From: an uncultured Collinsella sp.
GTDB lineage: Bacteria > Actinomycetota > Coriobacteriia > Coriobacteriales > Coriobacteriaceae
Direction of reading: 5' to 3'
Length of the DNA stretch: 64,000 bases
NCBI GenBank assembly: GCA_902491395.1
Contig: CABUHO010000009.1
Span: 20,032 to 84,031, forward strand
This document shows positions 27,817 through 34,762 of the stretch, piece by piece. Positions within the stretch are counted from its first letter, which is position 1, and the number at the start of each line of letters is the position of its first letter. Below the pieces are notes generated by a model. That model was not told the origin of the DNA. It saw only the letters and a list, made by a program, of their open reading frames with translations, and did not search any database. The translations under genes and the position numbers were made by a program.

Positions 27817-28409
27817 CCCGGAAAGCCTGTTTGGCGCAGGGCCTCGTAGAGGACGATGGCAGCGCTGTTGGAGAGGTTGAGTGCGCTGATGCGGTAGTCG
27901 TCCGGGTCGACGAAGTTGCCGCAGATATCCTGCTGAAGGATGGCTTCGTGGCTGTCCTCGGTATGCCCGAGCGATTCCTCGTGGGCTTCCCAGGTCTCGG
28001 CGTTATTGAGCGAGTCGCAATCGCGCAGCATCGGGATGCGCTCGCAGCGCGTGGGCGCCACAGCGAGCAGCTCCTCGGGAATGCCCGAGCTCTCGCTGCC
28101 AAAGACCAAGTAGTCACCGTCGCGGTAGGTGCTTTGCGCATAGGTGCGGCGTGCCTTTTTGGTCAGCAGATGTAGGCGCTCGTCGGCGGGGGAGAGGCCG
28201 TTGCGCGCAAGGAAATCCTCCCAGCCGGCATAAGTCGTCACGTCCAAATTCTGCCAGTAGCCCAGGCCGGCGCGACGTACTGTCTTGTCGTCGAGCGAAA
28301 ACCCCAGCGGCTCCACCAGATGCAGGCGGGCGCCGGTGACCACACAGGTACGGCCGATATTGCCCGTATTGGCCGGAATCTCGGGCGCATACAGCACAAT
28401 GTTGAACAT
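27810..28409 (-). CDS. trmL: tRNA (cytidine/uridine-34-2'-O)-methyltransferase, with an insertion
   Basis: The 199-residue SPOUT methyltransferase starts FNIVLYAPEIPANTGNIGRT, followed by FGSESSGIPEELL and RIPML, all TrmL knot motifs. Usual TrmL proteins are near 155-170 residues. Here about 38 acidic residues (roughly NNAETWEAHEESLGHTEDSH onward) are inserted between RIPML and the final SALNLSNSAAIVLYEALRQ helix region. TrmL methylates the wobble ribose of tRNA-Leu in other bacteria. I chose the ATG at 28409; the frame extends further upstream without support. Confidence 0.85.
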   Translation of the reverse strand: MFNIVLYAPEIPANTGNIGRTCVVTGARLHLVEPLGFSLDDKTVRRAGLGYWQNLDVTTYAGWEDFLARNGLSPADERLHLLTKKARRTYAQSTYRDGDYLVFGSESSGIPEELLAVAPTRCERIPMLRDCDSLNNAETWEAHEESLGHTEDSHEAILQQDICGNFVDPDDYRISALNLSNSAAIVLYEALRQTGFPGM

Positions 28410-28432
28410 GAATCTCCTTGGTTCAGAATGAA

Positions 28433-28465
28433 AAACCACCACGAAGGGTACCTTCGTGGTGGTTT
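28433..28465 (-). terminator. Intrinsic terminator
   Basis: A perfect 15-bp stem AAACCACCACGAAGG/CCTTCGTGGTGGTTT with a 3-base loop is followed by T residues on the reverse strand. It ends the CobW-family gene upstream of trmL. Confidence 0.85.
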
Positions 28466-28504
28466 GGCGGTTACGTGGGCGGCAAAATGCCCGCTTTGAT
28501 AAAC

Positions 28505-29635
28505 CTAGGCGCGGTGCCAGTCGGTCAGGCAGGCATCGAGGGAGGCGATGAGCGCATCCTTGTCCATGTGACGGCCGATGATGCACAGGCTCGTCATGCG
28601 GTCGCCCGTCTCGTCGTCCCAAATCTGCATGATCTCGGGGTTTTCGTCGATGATCTTCTGCTTTTCGCCCTCGGGTGCGGAATCGACAAACAGGCCGTTC
28701 TCCATCAGGCGCATCTGGTGGCCGGCCTGCTCAAACATGTAGCACATGTCCGGATTGCTGGCCTGCCACAGCGGACCCTTGACGCGGATGACCTCGTCGG
28801 GCCACTCCTGCTCAACAAAATCGGTGAACTTCTGCAGGTCAAACGGCTTGCGGCGCGAGTACACAAAGGTCTCGATGTCGTACTCGAGCACCTCGGGGTC
28901 GTCGTGCTCCTCGGGATGCTCCATAGCCTCGATCCAGGCGGCGGAGTTGTAGGCGCGCATAAAGTCGAAGCGGTCGGTATCGAGCAGTTCCTCCATGGGG
29001 ACCTCGCCGTTTTGGGCCTCGACGATCACGGCGTCCTTCTGCAGGCTGCGCACGATGGCCTTGAGCTCGGCAATCTGCTCGGGGCTCACGGTGTCGGTCT
29101 TGTTGAGGATCAGCGTGGAGCAGAACTCGATCTGCTGGATGAGCAGGCTTTCGATGTCGTCCTCGTCGATATCCTCTGCCAGCAGGTCGCGGCCGCCATT
29201 GAACTCGTCGTACATGCGGGCGCAGTCGACCACGGCCACGATGTTGTCGAGCGCGAGCTTGGGCTCGCCGCCCACCTTGGCCTCGTCGCAGAAGCTCGAG
29301 ATGGTGTAGGCGATGGGGATAGGCTCGCAGATACCCGAGGCCTCGATGATGATGTAGTCGAAGTTGCCCGAATCGGCGATGCCCTGCAGCTGGTTGGCCA
29401 GGTCATCCGAAAGTGTGCAGCAGATGCAGCCGTTGGTGAGCGGGATGAGGTCGTCGGTCTCGGAAAGGCCGCCGTCGGCGATGAGGCTGGCGTCGACGTT
29501 GATCTCGCCGATATCGTTGACGATCACGGCGGCGCGGATGCCGCCGTCGTTAGCGAGGATGTGGTTGAGCAGCGTGGTCTTGCCGGCACCGAGGTATCCG
29601 GTAAGCATGATGATCTTCACGGGTTTGTTGGGCAT
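28505..29635 (-). CDS. CobW/ZNG1-family GTP-binding metallochaperone
   Basis: The 376-residue protein has G1 GYLGAGKTTLLNHIL, the metal-binding NGCICCTL motif near residue 72 (CxCC), a G3-like EASGICEP, and NKTD. A CobW C-terminal domain includes RVKGPLWQASN. COG0523 proteins insert or supply metals (Zn, Co, Fe) to target enzymes using GTP. No metal or Zur target is visible beside it. AAGGAGG precedes the ATG at 29635. The internal acidic run EDIDEDDIE is unusual and may bind metal. Confidence 0.87.
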   Translation of the reverse strand: MPNKPVKIIMLTGYLGAGKTTLLNHILANDGGIRAAVIVNDIGEINVDASLIADGGLSETDDLIPLTNGCICCTLSDDLANQLQGIADSGNFDYIIIEASGICEPIPIAYTISSFCDEAKVGGEPKLALDNIVAVVDCARMYDEFNGGRDLLAEDIDEDDIESLLIQQIEFCSTLILNKTDTVSPEQIAELKAIVRSLQKDAVIVEAQNGEVPMEELLDTDRFDFMRAYNSAAWIEAMEHPEEHDDPEVLEYDIETFVYSRRKPFDLQKFTDFVEQEWPDEVIRVKGPLWQASNPDMCYMFEQAGHQMRLMENGLFVDSAPEGEKQKIIDENPEIMQIWDDETGDRMTSLCIIGRHMDKDALIASLDACLTDWHRA

Positions 29636-29721
29636 GTGCCCTCCTTTGTTAGACATGGCTTACAGTTGAATCTTATGCCAAACGCCTGCTCTTATACCCA
29701 CGCGCCGGCAAATAACACAGG

Positions 29722-30063
29722 CTACTCCCAGGCTCCCCATACATCGGGGCAATAACCGACGGTGGCCTTTTTGCCGTTGCGCACGATGGGCTCAGCTAGA
29801 ACCTGCTGGTTTTCGAGCAGCTTGTCGAAGCGCTGACTAGGGGTGAGGTGCTGGATGAGCGCGAGCGTCTCCTCGTCCTTGGCCTTGGGGTTGAGCAGCT
29901 TGTCGATGCCGCCGACCGCCTGCATCACGCTCGTGAGCTCGCCCTTGCTCATCTCCTTTTCCTTCAGGTCAATAAACTGCACCTTAATGCGGCGCTCTTT
30001 AAAATAGCGCTGGGCCTTCTTAGTGTCGAAGGACTTCTTGGTGCCAAAAATTTGCACGTTCAT
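29722..30063 (-). CDS. ArsC/Spx-family protein lacking the catalytic cysteine
   Basis: The 113-residue protein has the ArsC/Spx thioredoxin-like layout: VQIFGTKKSFDTKKAQRYFKERRI at the N-terminus and QRFDKLLENQQVLAEPIVRNGKKATVGY at the C-terminus. The position of the catalytic or redox Cys after GTK is occupied by Ser (KKSFDT). Arsenate reductase activity is therefore unlikely, and a redox-independent Spx/YffB-like role is more plausible. The only Cys is near the C-terminus (GYCPD). The start at 30063 has a weak GGCGGA site. Confidence 0.78.
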   Translation of the reverse strand: MNVQIFGTKKSFDTKKAQRYFKERRIKVQFIDLKEKEMSKGELTSVMQAVGGIDKLLNPKAKDEETLALIQHLTPSQRFDKLLENQQVLAEPIVRNGKKATVGYCPDVWGAWE

Positions 30064-30248
30064 ATCTATGTTCCGCCGTTCTAACGAACGGCGGTCACCT
30101 CGACGCTGCAAAGCCATCTGATGGGCAATCTGCCTTTCAATCGTCGGGCGCGGGCAAAAGCCCAGCGCCCTCCTCTTTCAAGGCACCTTGCCTCATCAGC
30201 TGGCTTTTCGCTGACATTGATAGAACTTCGAGGTGACCACCGCTGGAC

Positions 30249-30872
30249 TTATCGAATAAAGTTGGTGCGCTCGCGATCGGCTTCGGGGGCTTCGATGCCG
30301 GTGGCCTGTCCTGCCTCGATGCAACGCAGGAGCCATGCCATGTTTTTGCCGATGTTTCGCATGGTGGCAAGGCCCTCGGCGTCCTGGGCGGCCTCGCCCG
30401 GCATGGCACCAAAGACGTTGTTCCAGTACGTGGAGGCCACCACGGGCATCTGGTTGATAGTGAAGTACTTGTTGAGTACATCGAAGGTGGTCGACGTGCC
30501 GCCACGACGGGCAACGGCGACCGCGGCGCCCGGCTTGTGAGCAAAGGCCTTGCTGCCAGCATAGAATGCGCGGTCGAGAGCCGAGAGGATGCGTCCGCTG
30601 GGATGCGCATAGTAGACGGGCGAGCCAAAGACAAAACCGTCGGCCTGTTCGGCAGCAGCGATGAGCTCGTTCACCACGTCGTCATCAAAGGTGCAGCGGC
30701 AATCGAGCTTGCCGCACTGGCCACAGCCAATGCAGTCGCGAATGGGCTTGGCGCCCAGCTGGAACACCTCGGTATCGATGCCCTCGGCATGCAATTGCTC
30801 GGCGACCTCGGCGAGCGCGCGGGCGGTGTTGCCGTTTGCCTTGGGGCTGCCATTGACCAAAAGAACCTTCAT
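30249..30872 (-). CDS. Flavodoxin-fold NAD(P)H-dependent reductase with Cys cluster
   Basis: The 207-residue protein has the FMN phosphate loop NGSPKANGNTARAL at residue 6. A CIGCGQCGKLDCRC motif near 46-59, as in iron-sulfur flavoproteins, comes next, then FGSPVYYAHPSG. The family transfers electrons to quinones, nitro or azo compounds; gut relatives are candidates for azoreductase-type activities. Whether the Cys group binds Fe-S is not certain. The ATG at 30872 has GGAG eight bases upstream. Confidence 0.82.
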   Translation of the reverse strand: MKVLLVNGSPKANGNTARALAEVAEQLHAEGIDTEVFQLGAKPIRDCIGCGQCGKLDCRCTFDDDVVNELIAAAEQADGFVFGSPVYYAHPSGRILSALDRAFYAGSKAFAHKPGAAVAVARRGGTSTTFDVLNKYFTINQMPVVASTYWNNVFGAMPGEAAQDAEGLATMRNIGKNMAWLLRCIEAGQATGIEAPEADRERTNFIR

Positions 30873-31005
30873 CACAAACTCCATCTGCTATCGGTAAATT
30901 CTGCTGAGAATTATCTCACGAGCGGGCAGATGGCGTGGGGCGCGATTCCAGCGACCGCCCATCATACGCCCCGTCTCGATCGGTAGCTTCATCCGAGTGT
31001 TTCTC

Positions 31006-31027
31006 GGGGCCGGGAAGCCGGCCCCGA
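31006..31027. repeat. GC hairpin next to the transposase remnant
   Basis: CGGGGCCGG and CCGGCCCCG form a perfect 9-bp stem with a 4-base GAAG loop, 19 bases before the IS30-like remnant. It has no T tract, so it is not a clear terminator. It may belong to the insertion sequence end. Confidence 0.5.
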
Positions 31028-31045
31028 GGGCCAACGGCGGGCTCG

Positions 31046-31156
31046 CTCACCAGGTACGAGAGGGAAACGGTCCAGAGGATGTTGGAGCGCGGAGCCTCAT
31101 GCAAGCCGATTGTGAGGAGTCTGGGCAGGTCGCCTTCGATGGCGAACTCCGAGGTC
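31046..31156 (+). pseudogene. IS30-family transposase N-terminal remnant
   Basis: The frame encodes LTRYERETVQRMLERGAS followed by CKPIVRSLGRSPSMANSEV, which matches the N-terminal helix-turn-helix of IS30 transposases (LT..ER..I..L...G.S..EIA..LGRSPSTIS.E). The match stops abruptly after SEV; no DDE catalytic domain follows in any frame. It is therefore a decayed or deleted insertion sequence. It sits at the left border of the AT-rich island and may mark how that island arrived. Confidence 0.65.
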
Positions 31157-31159
31157 TTA

Positions 31160-31873
31160 GAAGGCGGGCTGCTGTGCGGCTTGAGGAACGATCTCGGCGG
31201 GCAGGAAGTGGCGGCGTGGCAGAACTGGCAGTTCTACAAATACGGAGATCGAAAACTCCGCAGAGGTTTCGCCGGAGGCCAATTGCTTTTCACGCTGCCG
31301 TCGTTTGCGGGTGTTTTCAAGCGGGTGAAGCTAGCGGGTCGTCGACTCCTTCATGTCCCGCACGATGTAGTTCATAGTGCGGTAAATTTGCATGCGCAGT
31401 TTTATCGCGCAGATGAATTCATGATAGGTGAATCTGATCTGTGCCCCCGTCCTGCGGTACGTGACGTAGTCCGGCCTCGCCCCGTTTATATTTCGACCTT
31501 AAGGCGAGTGCCGCATGTTTAAAACGTATTGGGAATACGTTTGTAAAAGAGCAAGCCAAAGGGTACAAATTCTCCTATTTCTTTCATATCGTCCTTTTTC
31601 TTTAAACAGACAAAGATGAGGCGAAAGATTGTCCTATAATAAAAACATCAAATTGAGTTTTAGTGTGGGCTTATATAACGGTTTTCATGATTGGGGAATC
31701 TGCCATCCACTTTAGGTCCGAGGAAGCCGCCAATGTCTTTAATATGTAGGACTCAAACTTACAGCTTTTGAATCCATTACATACTCATTACAGATAATTA
31801 GAAATAAACGAGAATTACTAGGTCGTTAATTGCAATTAAGTATTTCGTAAGCACTAAAGAGAGCGGATTGTAT
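31160..31873. other. Transition zone and AT-rich leader of the RiPP operon; no gene seen
   Basis: From 31160 to about 31500 the DNA is GC-rich and carries an open frame of low credibility, likely continued mobile-element debris. From about 31510 the composition turns sharply AT-rich. Possible signals are TATAAT at 31635-31640, TTGAGT at 31653, and the perfect palindrome TTAATTGCAATTAA at 31826-31839, about 35 bases before the first gene. I find no supported ORF in the AT-rich part. Confidence 0.5.
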
Positions 31874-32881
31874 ATGAATTATCTTAGCTCGGCCTCAGTT
31901 GATGTGACCTATCGATGCAATTTGCGATGTCGGCATTGTTTTGATTTCGGCGGGGAATGTGCCTATGAGGAAATGAATGATGACGAACTGATCAGCGTTT
32001 TTCGACAGCTTGCCTTGATTGATCTTTCGTCGATTTGCATTTGTGGCGGAGAGCCCATTCTTAGGTTTGATTTGATTCGTCGCGCCGTGAGGTTAGTTAA
32101 GGAGCTTAATCGAGGCACTCTCGTGTCAATGGTCAGCAATGGCATTCTTTGGACAGAAGAAATTGCTGACGCCCTAAAAAGAGATGGACTGGATTTAGTG
32201 CAGTTTAGCCTCGATGGGCTTTCAGATGCGTCTTATGACCATGTGAGGTTGAGTAACGGTAAGCTCCCTCGAGTGCTGGATGCGATTAAGATCGCACGAA
32301 GACACGGAATAAGGGTTGCAGTTGCTTCTCTTCCCCATGCTAGGAATATAAGGGAATACCCTTCAATAATAAGTTTTTGTGAAAAAGAAGGTGTAAGTGA
32401 TTTTAGAGCACAGCCTTTGATGCCGCTCGGACGAGGTGAGCTGAATTATAAGGATCTGTGCCTAACGCCCGAGCAAAATGATGCGCTTGCTGCATATTTG
32501 AGCGCGCGCAATGCTGTTTCTCAAATGCAGATTACCTGGGGTGACCCCGTAGATCATTTGTATATGTATAGGGAGACAGGGAGAATTCCGCAAATATGCG
32601 TCAATGCGTATGGGGAGCTCTCGGTGTCTCCTTACCTGCCGATTACCATTTGGAATCTAAATCGAAATACTCTGCAGGACTATATTGATCTCGAAATAGA
32701 TAGATATGCGTTACGGCACCCAATTGTCGAGAAGTGCCTAGCTCGTATAGAGGAGCTTTCGGACTTCACAAGTATCCAACAGGGGCTTCCTGTTCTTTTC
32801 AAAGAGCGGAACATAGATATATCTCAAGAATTGGAGGATGCTGCACGTGTGCACGGGGGTAAGTTGCGTAAAAGCAGTTAG
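31874..32881 (+). CDS. Radical SAM peptide-modifying enzyme with degenerate SPASM/twitch region
   Basis: The 335-residue protein has the [4Fe-4S]-SAM motif C15NLRC19RHC22 and the GGEP SAM-binding strand (CICGGEPILRF near residue 55), then a TIM-barrel core (MVSNG, FSLDGL). Near residue 242 a SPASM-like stretch ICVNAYGELSVSPYLP starts. The second Cys expected there (YPCP) is Ser, so auxiliary-cluster binding is reduced or absent. It resembles PqqE-type RiPP maturases. I chose the ATG at 31874 (GGA six bases upstream) over a TTG at 31868. It heads the operon, next to a PqqD-like gene and a small peptide gene. Codons such as ATA, AGA and TTA are common, unlike the surrounding chromosome. Confidence 0.88.
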   Translation: MNYLSSASVDVTYRCNLRCRHCFDFGGECAYEEMNDDELISVFRQLALIDLSSICICGGEPILRFDLIRRAVRLVKELNRGTLVSMVSNGILWTEEIADALKRDGLDLVQFSLDGLSDASYDHVRLSNGKLPRVLDAIKIARRHGIRVAVASLPHARNIREYPSIISFCEKEGVSDFRAQPLMPLGRGELNYKDLCLTPEQNDALAAYLSARNAVSQMQITWGDPVDHLYMYRETGRIPQICVNAYGELSVSPYLPITIWNLNRNTLQDYIDLEIDRYALRHPIVEKCLARIEELSDFTSIQQGLPVLFKERNIDISQELEDAARVHGGKLRKSS

Positions 32882-33320
32882 GGCTAAAGAGAGCGACTGC
32901 AAAGAGGTTTTGTCTTTTGTTTATAGAGCCAATGAAAGCATGGATCAATATGTCGTGCTTGACCCATTCTCAACTATACAAAATGGAAAGATGAGAGGAC
33001 GTCTAATTAGGCAGACTCTATTTGATGGGCGTTATCAGGTTTGCCTGATCAGGGCTGATTCCATCGAACCTTGCGGAATGCTGATTACGGCTAAGGGCGC
33101 TGCACTAAGAGGCAGGTCTAGCAGTTTGGTTTTATTTATATTGGAAAGGGGGATTCAAATTGCGGAGTTGCGCTGGGAAGGTTCGGAAACGCCATGTCGA
33201 GTAGCCGCTATCACTAAGGATGGCTGCGAATCTGGGCTCGAGCAGTTTGGGTTTAAATGGTCGGTGGCGGTAGAACTTGCGCACGGAAGCATGAATTACT
33301 ATTTCCTAGAGGTAGGGTAA
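32847..33320 (+). CDS. Small GNAT-like protein of the RiPP operon
   Basis: The 157-residue product overlaps the radical SAM gene by 35 bases, implying translational coupling. I chose the GTG at 32847 because GGAGG lies nine bases before it; the ATG at 32838 touches that site directly. The pattern (VRAKESDCKEVLSFVYRANE at the start, CGMLITAKG strand, EQFGFKWSVAVELAHGSMNYYFLEV at the end) resembles a GNAT acetyltransferase with a final .GF.......Y.L strand. The acetyl-CoA loop is not clear. It may acylate the peptide or be a structural partner. Family assignment is tentative. Confidence 0.6.
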   Translation: MCTGVSCVKAVRAKESDCKEVLSFVYRANESMDQYVVLDPFSTIQNGKMRGRLIRQTLFDGRYQVCLIRADSIEPCGMLITAKGAALRGRSSSLVLFILERGIQIAELRWEGSETPCRVAAITKDGCESGLEQFGFKWSVAVELAHGSMNYYFLEVG

Positions 33321-33326
33321 GGAAAT

Positions 33327-34127
33327 ATGGAGAAAAGAGAGATACTGGGTGCTGTTCCGAGAATGCGGTATGCCGTACGCGTAAGGCACACTCAGACCGG
33401 TAGCGTTTTGACCGCGAACAGCTACTATATTCGTCTTAATGAAGATGCGCTCGCTATCGTTAATTTGATAGATGGAGGGCGGTGCATTAAAGATATCGCT
33501 AACGAAATTTGCGCCAATAAGAAGTTGTCCGGCAGCGATAGGTCAATCGTTGCCGATAAAGTTCTAAATACAATTTTGAAAATATGGAAAACAGGCTTAT
33601 TTCTCGAGGGCGATTTAGACGATCTTGCACCTAGATTTCTGTATCAGCGTAACAATATCATGTATATTCCCTACTACGCGAAAGCCGCTTCACTGAGATG
33701 TTCATATCTGTCTCCGATTGTTGATGGGTCTATAGTTCAAACGGTCAATGACATCTCGGATAACTTCGGCTCATCATCAGTCGTATTGGAGCTTCAGGAC
33801 AACCAGCAAGAGTGTATGACGCAAATTGCTTTTGTAAGAACGATTGTTGAAGATGCCTACTTCCTATATTCAATATTTGGTGTAATTCCAAACTTGCAGC
33901 AATGGCAGGGAATTCGTGACTACATGTCGGTCTTTGAGCTTGTTTTTAAGAGCGAAACGACTCAAGAGGATTTGAAAAGTGATGGAATGCGAGATCTGAA
34001 TTACCTGATCTATTCGGTGAGCGAAACAGATCGGTGTCTTTTGCCGCCCACTCTCTTGAAGGGAGTGATACCTAATGAGTTAATGGAAGGTGATATGGAG
34101 ATTAGAGAATTGCAGATTGATCTGTAG
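33327..34127 (+). CDS. PqqD-like (RRE) peptide chaperone fused to an unknown domain
   Basis: The 266-residue protein has an N-terminal PqqD-like winged helix (about 20-95): a strand SYYIRLNEDALAIVNLIDGG, then IKDIANEICAN, and a third helix VLNTILKIWKTGLF. This is the RiPP recognition element that binds leader peptides and presents them to the radical SAM enzyme. The remaining 170 residues match nothing I know, though the ELQDNQQECMTQIAFVR segment looks folded. It starts six bases after the previous stop with AAGGA upstream. Standalone PqqD proteins are near 90 residues, so the extension is unusual. Confidence 0.78.
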   Translation: MEKREILGAVPRMRYAVRVRHTQTGSVLTANSYYIRLNEDALAIVNLIDGGRCIKDIANEICANKKLSGSDRSIVADKVLNTILKIWKTGLFLEGDLDDLAPRFLYQRNNIMYIPYYAKAASLRCSYLSPIVDGSIVQTVNDISDNFGSSSVVLELQDNQQECMTQIAFVRTIVEDAYFLYSIFGVIPNLQQWQGIRDYMSVFELVFKSETTQEDLKSDGMRDLNYLIYSVSETDRCLLPPTLLKGVIPNELMEGDMEIRELQIDL

Positions 34128-34165
34128 TTTTGGAGACTATTGCCAAGTTAGAAAGAAGGTAAAAA

Positions 34166-34366
34166 ATGGATTTTGATCCGCGGGTTGGTCCAGTTAACTT
34201 AAATGGTGGCAGTCAAGATCCGGAGCCAGCGGTGGGAGTTGCTATATTCCCGGCTGCAGTTTGGGCAGTTGCAGTTTATGACATCGTAGTTGGTGTTAAC
34301 TACGGCGCAGTCGTTAATGCTGCTGCAGCGGCTATGGTTTATACGAAGGCGGTTGCTATCGAGTAA
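34166..34366 (+). CDS. Candidate RiPP precursor peptide (66 residues, no Cys)
   Basis: A short gene with AAGG site encodes an acidic, Pro/Asn/Gly-rich N-terminal third (DFDPRVGPVNLNGGSQDPEP), a probable leader. A strongly hydrophobic Ala/Val-rich C-terminal part begins near G24. Aromatic residues are F28, W33, Y38, Y46 and Y59. There is no Cys, Ser is almost absent and Thr occurs once, so thioether, lanthionine or azole chemistry on the core is unlikely. N45-Y46-G47 is an XYG motif as used by radical SAM spliceases. G14-G15 could be a cleavage site. Position between the maturation and export genes supports the precursor role. Confidence 0.75.
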   Translation: MDFDPRVGPVNLNGGSQDPEPAVGVAIFPAAVWAVAVYDIVVGVNYGAVVNAAAAAMVYTKAVAIE

Positions 34367-34427
34367 TTCACACTTGGTTTGATTCGATTGTGAATGCGCA
34401 ACTAGGACGGAAAGCAAAGGAAGTTCT

Positions 34428-34748
34428 ATGGAAACAGGGGATGCTGTCTGCTTGATGACTTCGATTGCCCTGATTATCCTTTCAATCCAATACAGAAGAG
34501 GGAGATGGCTCTGCTCAATTGCTGGATATGATGTCACAAAAAGGGAGAGCGGGATTGATATACGCCCTTACGCAAAGTTGATTTCTTCTGTGACGTTATG
34601 GATGGGGCTGCTGTTTTTTTTGTTGGCGGTAGAGGGCTGGGTACGCGATTGGAATACCAGTGTTTTTGAAGTTTTGGTTCTACTTCTGTTCAGCTTGGCT
34701 TCTTTGTCGTTCGTGCGGCTAGTTAGGTTTGTGTTTATGAGACGATAG
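34428..34748 (+). CDS. DUF3784-like three-helix membrane protein, possible immunity protein
   Basis: The 106-residue protein has three hydrophobic helices (about 5-21, 50-70 and 82-100). It contains the segment LCSIAGYDVTKRESGIDIRPYAKLI, matching the DUF3784 pattern (LIAGYNT..KEE...YD...LCR). Such proteins often sit in bacteriocin and sensor loci. In this place, just after the precursor, it could protect the producer, although that is only inferred from position. AAAGGAAG precedes the ATG. Confidence 0.65.
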   Translation: METGDAVCLMTSIALIILSIQYRRGRWLCSIAGYDVTKRESGIDIRPYAKLISSVTLWMGLLFFLLAVEGWVRDWNTSVFEVLVLLLFSLASLSFVRLVRFVFMRR

Positions 34749-34762
34749 CCAGCGGAAGCGGG

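Noticed and set aside
28418..29755. 445-residue plus-strand ORF opposite the CobW gene
   Set aside because: It lies fully over a confident GTPase gene and a terminator and lacks a ribosome binding site or motifs.
34166..34366. Precursor considered as sactipeptide, ranthipeptide or lanthipeptide
   Set aside because: The peptide has no Cys and almost no Ser or Thr, so thioether chemistry is excluded.
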